A DNA stretch of 32,081 nucleotides, taken from contig CP070772.1 in the NCBI GenBank assembly GCA_020345805.1, forward strand, positions 3,732,036-3,764,116, read 5' to 3'. This document shows, one piece after another, positions 6,350 through 15,333 of this stretch. This stretch comes from Phycisphaerales bacterium (GTDB lineage Bacteria; Planctomycetota; Phycisphaerae; Phycisphaerales; SM1A02). A program made the translations under genes and the position numbers. Numbering within the stretch: position 1 is the stretch's first letter; every line of letters begins with the position of its first letter. The notes below the pieces were generated by a model that was given only the letters and a program-made list of their open reading frames with translations, was not told the origin of the DNA and made no database searches.

Positions 6350-8593
6350 ATGACCACGCTCGCCGAACTCGACCGCATCGCCATCAACGTCAAGTCGCGG
6401 AAGCTGCTCAACCAGCTACTGGAAGAGAATCCCCGACTGGCGGAGATCATGCACGGAGCACGGAACGAGACCGAAGCGCTGGTCGGCGTGCGGGAATGGG
6501 TGATGGACGTCCTGAGGTCGCGCCCCCACGCCCTGGCCTACTACGAAAGCGAGCACCCGGACATCGACGCCTTCGAAACGCTGCAGTGGCGCGATTACGC
6601 GGCCATCCGTCTTCTGGACTACATCGACAACGCCGACCGCGAGTTCGAGGATCTGAACCTTCGCGGCGAACTGGCCGTGAGCAGCCCGGTCAAGCTCATC
6701 TGGCTGGCGGTGAGCAAGGGCACGGGTGGCGCGAAGCCGGACTTCTTCCAGGACATGCTGCACCTGTTCCGCCAGTTCGCGGGGCGGACCAAGCGGCAGG
6801 TGCCCACGCGGGAGGATGTCGAGCAGTGGATGGCCCGCTACCCCTCGGGCCTCGATCCGCGCATCGTCAGACTGCGTGAGGAAAACCGCGAGCGCATCCT
6901 GGGCCTGATCATCGACAACCTCGAGCAGCGGAAGATCCGCAGCGGGCGCTACCGATTCCCCCCCGGCCTCTCGCGGGAGCAGAAGCTCGAACTCGCCCTT
7001 CAGTGGTGGCAGGAGCCGGCGTTCCATCTGGGGTTCGCCGTCCGGTCGCCCGATCTGCTCAACCGGATGCTCGGAGAATCTCTCGACCCGGACACCATGA
7101 AGCTGCTGCGCGAGGCCCGCGACGCGGGCATCCCGTTTTTCGTGAATCCCTATTATCTGTCGCTCCTGCACGTACGGGTTCCGTATTTCGCCATCGGGGC
7201 GGATTTGGCCATTCGGGACTATGTGCTCTACAGCGCGGAGCTGGTGCAGGAATTCGGCCACATCACCGCCTGGGAGAAGGAGGATCTCGTCGAGCCGGGC
7301 AAGCCCAACGCCGCGGGCTGGGTGCTTCCCACCGCCGACAACCTCCACCGCCGCTACCCCGACGTGGCGATCCTGATTCCCGACACGCAGGGCCGGGCGT
7401 GCGGCGGACTGTGCGCTTCGTGTCAGCGGATGTTCGATTTTCAGCGCGGCCGCCTGAACTTCGACCTTGACAAGCTGAAGCCGGGTGAGAAATGGCCCGA
7501 GAAACTCGCGCGGCTGATGGACTACTTCAAGAACGACGCGCAACTGCGGGACATCCTGATCACCGGCGGCGACGCCCTCATGAGTTCGGACGCATCGCTT
7601 GAGAAGCTGCTCGAGGTCATCTACGAGATGGCCGTCGCCAAGCGAGAAGAGAATCGTTCCCGTCCCGAAGGCGAAAAGTTTGCCGAGATCACCCGGGTCC
7701 GCCTGGGCACCCGCCTTCCCGTCTATCTGCCTCAGCGCATCACCCCGGAGCTGACGGGGATTCTCGCCGCATTCAAGGAGAAGGCGTCAGGAATCGGGAT
7801 CCGCCAGTTCATCGTGCAGACTCACTTCGAGTCGCCGATGGAAGTGACGGTGCAAGCCCGCGCCGCGGTTCAGCGCCTACGCTCGGCCGGATGGATGGTG
7901 ACCAACCAGCTCGTGTTCACCACTGCGGCCTCACGCCGCGGACATACCGCAAAGTTGCGGCAGGTCATGAACGAGGCGGGAATCGTCCCCTACTACACCT
8001 TCGCGGTGAAAGGCTACATGGAGAACCGCCACAACTTCGCGCCCATCGCCCGGCTTGTCCAGGAAGAGTCGGAGGAGAAGCTCTTCGGGCTCGTGCCCGA
8101 GCGGCATCACGACACCCTGCGCAAATTCCCCGAACAGACCGAGGTGCTTGTCGAGGACATGACCACCCTGCGCAGGTGGGCCGACCTTCCCTTCCTCGCC
8201 ACCGATCGCAGCGTGCTTAACCTCCCCGGCGTGGGCAAGAGCCTCACCTTCCGGGTCATCGGCGTCACCCGCTACGGCCGACGGATCCTCGAGTTCGATC
8301 ACGATCGGACGCGGGCCCACAGCCCCATCATCGAGAGCATGGGCAAGGTCGTGATTCTCGAGTCCAAATCAATCGGCGAGTACCTCCGCCAACTGGAGGG
8401 GATTGGGGAAGACCTGTCCGAGTACGAAGGGCTCTTTGGTTACTCCCTGGGCCAGACCGAGCCCCGCATGCCGCTGTTCGAGTATCCACCGTACGACTTT
8501 GAGGTCACCGAGGAGCTCACCAACATCGACCTGACCGGGGCGGCCTCCGAAAGTGATGCGGTCCCGGTCCGAGCATCGTCGCCTGCTCGTTGA
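6350..8593 (+). CDS. KamA-family radical SAM protein (lysine 2,3-aminomutase-like) with a large N-terminal domain
   Basis: The product has 747 residues. The radical SAM cluster motif is C351-GGL-C355-AS-C358 (CX3CX2C), followed by ILITGGD (about 402-408, the SAM-binding GGD) and RVRLGTRLPVYLPQRI (about 449-464), a pattern shared with lysine 2,3-aminomutases. LPGVGK with Lys630 is the best candidate for the PLP-binding lysine, matching LPGGGGK-type segments of the family. KamA enzymes move an amino group between the alpha and beta carbons of lysine or a related amino acid, using a 5'-deoxyadenosyl radical and PLP. Classical KamA has about 415 residues. Here about 220 extra residues precede the core, with no motif I recognise, so the substrate may differ. 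A purine-rich GAGTGACAGG precedes the ATG. No lysine-degradation genes are adjacent. Confidence 0.85.
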   Translation: MTTLAELDRIAINVKSRKLLNQLLEENPRLAEIMHGARNETEALVGVREWVMDVLRSRPHALAYYESEHPDIDAFETLQWRDYAAIRLLDYIDNADREFEDLNLRGELAVSSPVKLIWLAVSKGTGGAKPDFFQDMLHLFRQFAGRTKRQVPTREDVEQWMARYPSGLDPRIVRLREENRERILGLIIDNLEQRKIRSGRYRFPPGLSREQKLELALQWWQEPAFHLGFAVRSPDLLNRMLGESLDPDTMKLLREARDAGIPFFVNPYYLSLLHVRVPYFAIGADLAIRDYVLYSAELVQEFGHITAWEKEDLVEPGKPNAAGWVLPTADNLHRRYPDVAILIPDTQGRACGGLCASCQRMFDFQRGRLNFDLDKLKPGEKWPEKLARLMDYFKNDAQLRDILITGGDALMSSDASLEKLLEVIYEMAVAKREENRSRPEGEKFAEITRVRLGTRLPVYLPQRITPELTGILAAFKEKASGIGIRQFIVQTHFESPMEVTVQARAAVQRLRSAGWMVTNQLVFTTAASRRGHTAKLRQVMNEAGIVPYYTFAVKGYMENRHNFAPIARLVQEESEEKLFGLVPERHHDTLRKFPEQTEVLVEDMTTLRRWADLPFLATDRSVLNLPGVGKSLTFRVIGVTRYGRRILEFDHDRTRAHSPIIESMGKVVILESKSIGEYLRQLEGIGEDLSEYEGLFGYSLGQTEPRMPLFEYPPYDFEVTEELTNIDLTGAASESDAVPVRASSPAR

Positions 8594-8756
8594 TTCCCCT
8601 CAGATTCCAGGCTTGCTTCACCGGTCCCTGCCGGGGAGTGCTACGGGAATCGCCCGGGCACAACCCGGCGAAAGTGTGAGGGCAGCCGGGTGCACTTCCG
8701 CGTGTTCTATGCGGGGCAAGTGCATCAGCCCTGATCGCTGCCTCAGCCTGGTTGCA

Positions 8757-9335
8757 ATGCGCGTTGATCATCGCCAACCCGTCACGCATGTTCTCAAAGC
8801 CGCCGTCCACGGGGATTCGCAGGCTGCGGAAGATCTTCTGCCGCTGGTCTATGACGAGCTGCGGGCCCTGGCGCGGGCCAGGCTGAACAAGATCCCGCCC
8901 GGCCAGACGTTGCAGCCCACCGCCCTCGTGCACGAGGCGTATCTGCGGGTGGTTGGCGGGGACGATCCGGGCTGGGACGGGCGAAATCATTTCTTCGCCG
9001 CCGCGGCCCGGGCCATGCGCGACATTCTGGTGGAGCAGGCCCGGCGCAAGCAGTCCCGGAAGCGCGGCGGCAACCGTCGCCGGATCGCCGTCGAGAATGC
9101 CGAGCCCATCATCGAGCCGCCGTCCGACGATGTTCTGGCGGTGGACGAAGCGGTGAAACGTCTGGAACAGAACGATCCGCGCAAAGGTCAGATCGTCAAT
9201 CTCCGCTATTTCGCACGGCTGACCGCCGCGGAAACCGCGGCGGCCCTGGGCGTATCCGTGGGAACCATCGAACGCGAATGGCGCTACATTCGAACCTGGC
9301 TGCAGCGGGAGTTGGACAAGAGCAGCCGAGCCTGA
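8757..9335 (+). CDS. ECF-type RNA polymerase sigma factor (TIGR02999-like)
   Basis: The product has 192 residues. The reading frame is open from 8553, but the ATG at 8757 gives the usual family length, and the 68 residues before it look non-conserved. Region 2 contains LLPLVYDELRALARARL and the signature QPTALVHEAYLRV. Next comes HFFAAAARAMRDILVEQARR, typical of the planctomycete/acidobacterial TIGR02999 group. Region 4 is a helix-turn-helix (LTAAETAAALGVSVGTIEREW, about 163-183) for -35 recognition. No anti-sigma factor is adjacent. Instead a Ser/Thr kinase with a TPR domain lies 173 bases downstream on the same strand, which matches the known genomic association of such sigma factors with Hanks-type kinases in Planctomycetota. 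Control of the sigma factor by kinase phosphorylation is therefore a reasonable inference. Confidence 0.93.
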   Translation: MRVDHRQPVTHVLKAAVHGDSQAAEDLLPLVYDELRALARARLNKIPPGQTLQPTALVHEAYLRVVGGDDPGWDGRNHFFAAAARAMRDILVEQARRKQSRKRGGNRRRIAVENAEPIIEPPSDDVLAVDEAVKRLEQNDPRKGQIVNLRYFARLTAAETAAALGVSVGTIEREWRYIRTWLQRELDKSSRA

Positions 9336-9508
9336 TCGCGCCATTCCGCCGTAATCCGCCGGCGCGCCTTTTACACCGGCCGGGCAGAAACGCGCCGGAT
9401 TCCTCAGGCATTGAGCCGCGGATTTCGGATTGATCGGTGCCGGTTCCCGAACGGGTGCCGGCAGGCGCAAAGGCTCGCACGGGCCAATCGCGGTTATCGG
9501 AGCCAGGC

Positions 9509-12500
9509 ATGAAGGACACGATCCGCCATCAAGCCGAGGAACTTTTTCAACGGGTCGCCGATCTGCCGCCCGCCCAGCGCGAGCAGTATCTGAGGGAGCA
9601 TTGCCCGAACGATCCGTCCGTTTTGGCCGAGGTCCGGTCGCTGCTGGCATATCTGGGTGCCGAGACCATCGCCTCGTTGAGGATCGAGGATTCGACCGAC
9701 CGCGACTTCCAACTCGCAGGCCAGCGCATCGGGCCTTACCGTCTCCTGGAACTGATCGGCGAGGGCGGGTTCGGATCCGTCTATGTCGCCGAGCAGGAGC
9801 AGCCCTTCCTCCGCCGCGTCGCTCTCAAGATCATCAAGCTGGGCATGGACACCAAGCAGGTCATCGCCCGCTTCGAGGCCGAACGGCAGGCCCTGGCCAT
9901 GATGGATCATCCCAACATCGCCCGGGTCTTTGACGCCGGCGCCACCACGACCGGGCGACCCTACTTCGTCATGGAGCTGGTGCGCGGCATTCCCATCACC
10001 GAATACTGCGACCGCAACAACCTGCCCACCGAAGACCGGCTGAAACTGTTCATGCAGGTCTGCCACGCGGTGCAGCATGCCCACCAGAAGGGCATCATCC
10101 ATCGCGACATCAAGCCTTCGAACGTGATGGTGACGCTGCACGACGTCCGGCCCGTGCCGAAGATCATTGATTTCGGAATCGCCAAGGCCACGAGCCGGCG
10201 CCTCACCGAAAAGACGCTCTACACCGAGTTCCGGCAGTTCGTGGGAACGCCGGAATACACCAGCCCCGAACAGGCGGAAATGAGCGGCCTTGATGTGGAC
10301 ACCCGCAGCGACATCTACTCGCTCGGCGTGCTGCTGTATGAACTGCTCACGGGCACCACGCCGTTCGATCCCGACAGCCTGCGCCGGGCCGGCTACGGCG
10401 AAATCCAGCGCATCATCCGCGAGGAGGAGCCTCCCACGCCGTCCTCGCGCCTGAGCACCCTGGGCCGGGAACTGGCGGAAATTGCCCATTCGCGGCAGGC
10501 GGAGCCCCGAGCCCTGAGCCGGCTCATTCGCGGAGACCTGGACTGGATTGTGATGAAGGCGCTGGAGAAGGATCGCACGCGACGGTACGAAACGGCCGAA
10601 GCGATGGCCGCCGACATCCAACGGCACCTGGACAACCAGCCCGTGCACGCCGGTCCGCCCAGCGCCGCGAACAAGCTGCGAAAGTTCGTCAGACGGAATC
10701 GCGTCAGCGTGGTGTCCGGCTCTTTCGTTGCCGCGGCCCTGCTGATCGGACTGGCGATCGCCACGGCCGGCTTCCTGCAGGCCCGCGCTGATCGCGACGA
10801 GGCCCGGCTGGCGCGGGCGAAGGCCGAACGGGAGGCGGCCGGTGCACGGGCCGCCAGTGACTACCTCCGCAACATGCTCGCCTCGGCCGATCCGATGCAG
10901 TTGCGGGAGCACGCCGCTTTCGCCTCCGATGTCACTTCCGCAGTGACCACCGCGACGGGCTTCGCCCGCGACGTATCCGTAGCGGAAATGGTGAGGCTCG
11001 CCGCCGGGCGGATCGACGAGGTGTTTGACGGCAAGCCCGCCCTCGAAGCGGACGCGCGCGAGACGGTAGGCATGACCATGTGGGGGCTGGGGCTGTACTT
11101 CGACGCAGAGCCTCAGTTGACCGCCGCCCTGGATCTCCGGCGCCGTACGCTGGGCGCCGACGATCCCGACACGATGTGCACCGCAGCCGCGCTGGGACAT
11201 CTGCTTCTGGACATGGGCCGGGGCGAGGAGGCCGAGCCGATTGTGCGGGAAGCGCTGGACGGGATGCGGGAGATCTACGGCGAGGAACACCCCAGAACGC
11301 TGGGCTGCGCGTCGATCCTGGCCTCCGTAATCTCCAGTCAAAGAAGATACGGCGAGTCGAATTCCCTGTTCCAGCAAACTCTTGAGGCACAGCGCAGAAT
11401 TCTGGGAGACGAGCATCGCGACACCCTTCTGACCATGTGGCAGTTCTCCACGTCGTACTACTGGCAGTGGCGTTTCGACGAAGGAGACGCACTGGCCCGC
11501 GAGCTTTACGAAGTCTCCCGCCGCACCCTTCCCCCCAACGACATCCTCAACATCGTCTCCGGACCGCTGATGGCGTCCTGGCTCATCGACCAGTACCGGT
11601 ACGAGGAAGCCCAGCGGCTTCTGCGTCCAGGCCTGGAACAGTGCCGGCAGATACTCGGCAAAGAGCACCCCTTCACCTACATGACCACCTACCTTCTGGC
11701 CAGTTCGCTGAGGGGGCGGGATCACCTTCAGGAGAAGGAGCGCCTGTCCAGCGAAGCGGTGGAGGGTCTTCGCGCAACCCAGGGCGCGGCACACTGGTAC
11801 ACGACCTTCGCCGCGTCGAATCTCGCCGTCTGGATCGAGGAGCGGGGAAGAATCGAGGAAGCCGAGCAGATGCTCCGCAGGCAGTTGTCCGACTGTCGGC
11901 GATTTCCGGGCGAGGAAAACATTCACACGCTCTGTGCGATGGCGCGGCTGGCCAACGTGCTGGAGCGCACCGGCAGAATGGATGAGGCGATCGCCGTACG
12001 CAGAAACCGCATCAGCGTGGCGCAACGGGCGTTCGGACGACCGCATCCGCGATGTTACGAGGCGCTCTCTGATCTGACCGAGGCACTTGTGCGATCCGGA
12101 CGGATCACCGAGGCCCGCGCCGTCACCGCAGAGCACATCGCCGCCCGGCGGAGTGTTGCAGAAAGTCCGGATGCCGAACTCACGACGCTCAACCGTTTCG
12201 CCTGGCTCCTCTTGACCTGTCAGCCGCCCGACATGCGCGACCCTGCTTTGGCGCTGGAAATGGCTCAAAGGGCGGTGGAGTTTTCACCGGCACCGGACGC
12301 CGCCTGCCTCGATACGCTGGCTCTGGCCCTGCACCGCGTCGGCAGGAGTGAAGAGGCAGCGCGGGCCGCCAGGCGGGCCATCGATCTTCTACCGGTGAAC
12401 TCGCTCTTTCGGCCCGGCTTCGCCGCAGCGATGATCTGCTACCTGCGCGATGCCGGTGAGACAAAGCAGGCTGAGCAGGTCATTCGCGAAACTGTCACAA

Positions 12501-13021
12501 CCTTCGCCGCATCACTGGACGAACGGACACCGGACGCTTTTGCGTTGCTCAGGGACATTCGGGGCCAGACAACCGGCGCAGGCGATGATCTGCTGGCCCG
12601 GCTCCTGCTGGAAGAGCTGGCCCGTCACGGCCGCAGCCGCACGGGTGACGGCCGCGAGCAGGTCGAGGCCGCGCTGAGGGCGCTTGCCGAGCTGCACTAC
12701 GACCGCGGCCGCTACGGACCGGCCGCGGATGCGCTTCGTGAGGCGATCGAACTGCGGCGATCACTGATCGGCGATGATGATCTGGTGACCATCGACGCCC
12801 TGCATCGGCTCGGCCTGGCACTTCAAGGCAGCGGCGATGCGGACGCGTCTGTTCGGGTATTGCGGGAAGCGCTGGAGGCCTTCCGATCGCTCGATCTGGC
12901 CCAGATGCCGGCGGCGGTCGCCATCAAGCGCGACCTGGCCGATGCGCTGATTGCGATGCGACGTCTCGAGGAGGCCGAACCGCTGGCGAGAGAAGCCCTG
13001 CCTGCAAGCCGCGATTTCTAA
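9509..13021 (+). CDS. Hanks-type Ser/Thr protein kinase with a membrane segment and a C-terminal TPR array, ended by an in-frame TAA
   Basis: The product has 1170 residues from the ATG at 9509; an upstream start at 9437 adds 24 unlikely residues. The kinase domain is complete: glycine loop GEGGFGSVY (84-92), ATP-binding lysine in ALKIIK (Lys107), catalytic HRDIKPSN (Asp200), DFG (221-223) and the activation segment TPEYTSPEQ (247-255). A hydrophobic segment at about 398-423 probably anchors it in the membrane. A charged stretch then leads into a long array of TPR units (pattern [19 protein letters not shown]) to the end. It probably phosphorylates proteins in response to a signal read by the TPRs, and may act on the adjacent sigma factor. 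The TAA at 13019-13021 falls inside a TPR unit, and the same frame stays open and TPR-like for 53 more codons, so this gene may be shortened by a nonsense change. Confidence 0.93.
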   Translation: MKDTIRHQAEELFQRVADLPPAQREQYLREHCPNDPSVLAEVRSLLAYLGAETIASLRIEDSTDRDFQLAGQRIGPYRLLELIGEGGFGSVYVAEQEQPFLRRVALKIIKLGMDTKQVIARFEAERQALAMMDHPNIARVFDAGATTTGRPYFVMELVRGIPITEYCDRNNLPTEDRLKLFMQVCHAVQHAHQKGIIHRDIKPSNVMVTLHDVRPVPKIIDFGIAKATSRRLTEKTLYTEFRQFVGTPEYTSPEQAEMSGLDVDTRSDIYSLGVLLYELLTGTTPFDPDSLRRAGYGEIQRIIREEEPPTPSSRLSTLGRELAEIAHSRQAEPRALSRLIRGDLDWIVMKALEKDRTRRYETAEAMAADIQRHLDNQPVHAGPPSAANKLRKFVRRNRVSVVSGSFVAAALLIGLAIATAGFLQARADRDEARLARAKAEREAAGARAASDYLRNMLASADPMQLREHAAFASDVTSAVTTATGFARDVSVAEMVRLAAGRIDEVFDGKPALEADARETVGMTMWGLGLYFDAEPQLTAALDLRRRTLGADDPDTMCTAAALGHLLLDMGRGEEAEPIVREALDGMREIYGEEHPRTLGCASILASVISSQRRYGESNSLFQQTLEAQRRILGDEHRDTLLTMWQFSTSYYWQWRFDEGDALARELYEVSRRTLPPNDILNIVSGPLMASWLIDQYRYEEAQRLLRPGLEQCRQILGKEHPFTYMTTYLLASSLRGRDHLQEKERLSSEAVEGLRATQGAAHWYTTFAASNLAVWIEERGRIEEAEQMLRRQLSDCRRFPGEENIHTLCAMARLANVLERTGRMDEAIAVRRNRISVAQRAFGRPHPRCYEALSDLTEALVRSGRITEARAVTAEHIAARRSVAESPDAELTTLNRFAWLLLTCQPPDMRDPALALEMAQRAVEFSPAPDAACLDTLALALHRVGRSEEAARAARRAIDLLPVNSLFRPGFAAAMICYLRDAGETKQAEQVIRETVTTFAASLDERTPDAFALLRDIRGQTTGAGDDLLARLLLEELARHGRSRTGDGREQVEAALRALAELHYDRGRYGPAADALREAIELRRSLIGDDDLVTIDALHRLGLALQGSGDADASVRVLREALEAFRSLDLAQMPAAVAIKRDLADALIAMRRLEEAEPLAREALPASRDF

Positions 13022-13183
13022 GGCAGTGAACACGTTCAGACCGGTTGTGCCGTGCTCACGCTGGCCCGGCTTCTGATCGAACAGGGCAGGGCACGAGAAG
13101 CCGAGCCCTTCCTGCAGGAAGGCTGCGCCGGGCTCCACGATGCGAAGGGCGGGAACTTCACCCGCACTCGCGAGACGCTCTGA
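13022..13183 (+). pseudogene. C-terminal TPR continuation of the kinase, beyond an in-frame TAA
   Basis: The frame that ends at 13021 continues for 53 sense codons to a TGA at 13181-13183. It reads GSEHVQTGCAVLTLARLL, then IEQGRAREAEPFLQE, which is a normal TPR unit. An earlier unit of the same protein reads [16 protein letters not shown], so the TAA aligns with a tyrosine: F-stop-GSEHVQT beside I-Y-GEEHPRT. One base change from TAT or TAC explains it. I see no start codon or ribosome-binding site that would make this piece a separate gene. Confidence 0.75.
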
Positions 13184-13467
13184 ATCGCAGTCCCCCCCCG
13201 CTGATAATCTCGAGCGTGCGGTGGGTTCCTCCTCGCGCCGGTGGTCTCAGCCGGAGAGACAATCCGGTCAAGCTTGAGAATTGCGCGCAGGGATCACGCC
13301 GCCGATTTCGGATTGACCAGCAGTGCAGGATCGGACGTTTGTCTGACCGTCGACGGCGGGGCCCGGCCAATAGTCGCCCACCGTCGGGCGAGGTTCATGC
13401 CTGCTACTGAAACACGATTTTCACTGCTGTCCGCGGGCGCGGGCAGACAATGATGGAGGACAGTCTC

Positions 13468-15192
13468 ATGGCGATTGACCGAATCTTCCACCTCCATAGG
13501 CCACGGCGCTTTGTCGCGGTTCCGGCGGCCGCCGTAATCCTCTGCATCGGCGCCGCGACAACCGGTTCCGGCCACTTCCCGCAGTGCGAAGGAGGCGCGA
13601 CCACGTCACGCCTGGACTGCAACAGCAACGGCACGGAGGACGATCAGGATCTCGCCGACTGGGGCTCCGCGTTTGACGATGCCTCGGCCTGGCTCGCCTA
13701 CGACCCCGGCGCAAATGGAGTCGGTTACGATCCCGACGGTTTCTTCGGCGCCGTCTTCGACGGACGCTACATCTACTTCGTGCCGTATCGAGCCCAGTAC
13801 CCCTATTTCACCGGCGAAGCGATGCGCTACGACACGCAGGGCGACTACACCGACCCCGCTTCGTGGGCGACCTTCGATCCCGGCGCTCACGGGATCGGGC
13901 AGAATCCGGACGGATACGCCGGCGGCGTCTTCGACGGCCGTTACGTCTATTTCGTCCCCTGGGCAACCGCCAACACCAATTACCACGGCGAGGTGATGCG
14001 CTACGACACCGCCGGAGAGTTCACCGACGTCGCCGCGTGGACCGCATATGACCCGGGAAGCCACGGCGTGGGAATCGCCCCGGACGGGTACCGCGGTGCG
14101 GTCTTCGACGGCCGGTTTGTCTATTTCGTGCCGGTCTACAACAACACCTTCGGGTTCCACGGCGAGTTCCTGCGACTGGATAGCCAGGGCGAGTTCACCG
14201 ACGTCTCCGCGTGGACCGCCTATGACCCCGGAAGCCACGGCGTCGGATTCGACCCCGACGGATACTCCGGCGGAGCGTTCGACGGCCGATACATCTACTT
14301 CGCCCCATATCACAGCGGCATCAACTATCACGGAGAGGTCATCCGGTTCGATACCAACGGTGATTTCACCTCCACCGACTCCTGGGTCACCTTTGACCCA
14401 GGGACAAACGGCGTGGGCAATGATCCGGACGGGTATCTCGGCGCGCTTTACGACGGACGATTCGTGTATTTCGTCCCGTTCTCCAACGGCACCACCTATC
14501 ACGGCGAAGTGCTCCGCTACGACACCGCCGGCGACTTCTTCGACACGCAGTCCTGGGCCACTTTCGATGCCGTCGCCGAGGGGGTGGGCCTGGAGCCCGC
14601 CGGGTACTGCTGGTGCATCTACGACGGCCGGTTCATCACTTTCGTGCCCATGGCCAACAGCGGCGGCAATCACAACGAAGTGCTTCGCTACGACTCCGCG
14701 GGCGATTTCGAGGATGCTTCATCGTGGATGACCTACGTCCCCAGCGACTATCCGCTCGGTTATCGCGGCGGGGCGTTCGACGGGCGATTCGCCTATCTCG
14801 TGCCCGGCGGCACGTACGTCAATCACGGCAACGTTCTGCGCTATGATGTCGCCGCCGTCGGATCCCCGGACTGCAATAACAACGGCATTCCCGACGAGTG
14901 CGACCTGGATGACGGCGTCAGCGAAGACTGCAATGGCAACGGAATCCCCGACGAATGCGACATCGCACATGCCTTCTCGTGGGATGAGAATGACAACGGC
15001 ATTCCCGACGAATGCGAGGATCCCTGTCCCACCGACATCAACAACGATGACCTTGTGAACATAGATGACATCTTCGCGGTGCTCGCCGCATGGGGACCAT
15101 GCGAGGACTGTCCCGAGGATCTCAACGACGATGGCATGGTCGACATCGACGACCTATTCGTGGTGCTCGCGCAATGGGGTCCGTGTCCGTGA
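13468..15192 (+). CDS. Secreted seven-repeat (probable beta-propeller) protein with a dockerin-like tail
   Basis: The product has 574 residues. I chose the ATG at 13468 because GGAGG lies 8 bases before it; an in-frame ATG at 13450 would add six residues. A basic leader and a hydrophobic segment (FVAVPAAAVILCIGAA) form the signal peptide. Residues of about 72-470 hold seven tandem units of about 57 residues with the consensus SW-x-TYDPG, GVG-x-DPDGY, FDGRYIYFVP, YHGEV-x-RYDT, GDF. Units 1-5 are regular, unit 6 has diverged (AGYCWCIYDGRF), and unit 7 is shortened. Seven repeats ending in short beta-strand motifs suggest a seven-bladed propeller. Three Asp-rich repeats (DCNNNGIPDECD, DCNGNGIPDECD, DENDNGIPDECE) follow, then two dockerin-type Ca loops ending WGPCP. 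The function is unknown; binding at the cell surface is likely. Confidence 0.85.
   Translation: MAIDRIFHLHRPRRFVAVPAAAVILCIGAATTGSGHFPQCEGGATTSRLDCNSNGTEDDQDLADWGSAFDDASAWLAYDPGANGVGYDPDGFFGAVFDGRYIYFVPYRAQYPYFTGEAMRYDTQGDYTDPASWATFDPGAHGIGQNPDGYAGGVFDGRYVYFVPWATANTNYHGEVMRYDTAGEFTDVAAWTAYDPGSHGVGIAPDGYRGAVFDGRFVYFVPVYNNTFGFHGEFLRLDSQGEFTDVSAWTAYDPGSHGVGFDPDGYSGGAFDGRYIYFAPYHSGINYHGEVIRFDTNGDFTSTDSWVTFDPGTNGVGNDPDGYLGALYDGRFVYFVPFSNGTTYHGEVLRYDTAGDFFDTQSWATFDAVAEGVGLEPAGYCWCIYDGRFITFVPMANSGGNHNEVLRYDSAGDFEDASSWMTYVPSDYPLGYRGGAFDGRFAYLVPGGTYVNHGNVLRYDVAAVGSPDCNNNGIPDECDLDDGVSEDCNGNGIPDECDIAHAFSWDENDNGIPDECEDPCPTDINNDDLVNIDDIFAVLAAWGPCEDCPEDLNDDGMVDIDDLFVVLAQWGPCP
13681..14865 (+). repeat. Seven tandem coding repeats, about 171 bases each
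   Basis: These units encode the seven propeller-like segments of the surrounding gene. At the DNA level, short blocks such as TTCGACGGCCG and TACGACACCGCCGG recur in several units, while the rest has diverged through synonymous and conservative changes. This looks like old internal duplication rather than recent slippage. Confidence 0.85.
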
Positions 15193-15263
15193 TCGATCAA
15201 CGACCGACTGTTGCCGCAACTGCACCGGCGATTCGAGCGCGCCGGCTCAGATGCAGCAGACAA

Positions 15264-15306
15264 CCCCCGTGCGTCAACGACGGATAGATTTCGTGACGCA
15301 CGGGGG
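15264..15306. terminator. Strong hairpin between convergent genes, likely bidirectional terminator
   Basis: CCCCCGTGCGTCA (15264-15276) pairs perfectly with TGACGCACGGGGG (15294-15306), giving a 13-base stem and a 17-base loop, followed by TTT on the plus strand. It lies 71 bases after the propeller gene and 27 bases beyond the end of the minus-strand metallo-hydrolase gene, so it can terminate both. Confidence 0.75.
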
Positions 15307-15333
15307 TTTCCACGCCTCAAGATCGACGCTCAT

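Noticed and set aside
9494..12268. 924-codon open frame on the minus strand opposite the kinase gene
   Set aside because: It lies wholly within the kinase-TPR gene. Its translation has no recognisable domain and is rich in Arg, Gly, Pro and His. Long antisense frames are expected from GC-rich codon use in the real gene.
13681..14865. CRISPR-like or slippage-generated tandem array
   Set aside because: The units are about 171 bases, fully coding and divergent in sequence, with conservation at the protein level. This is domain duplication in a propeller-like protein, not a CRISPR array.
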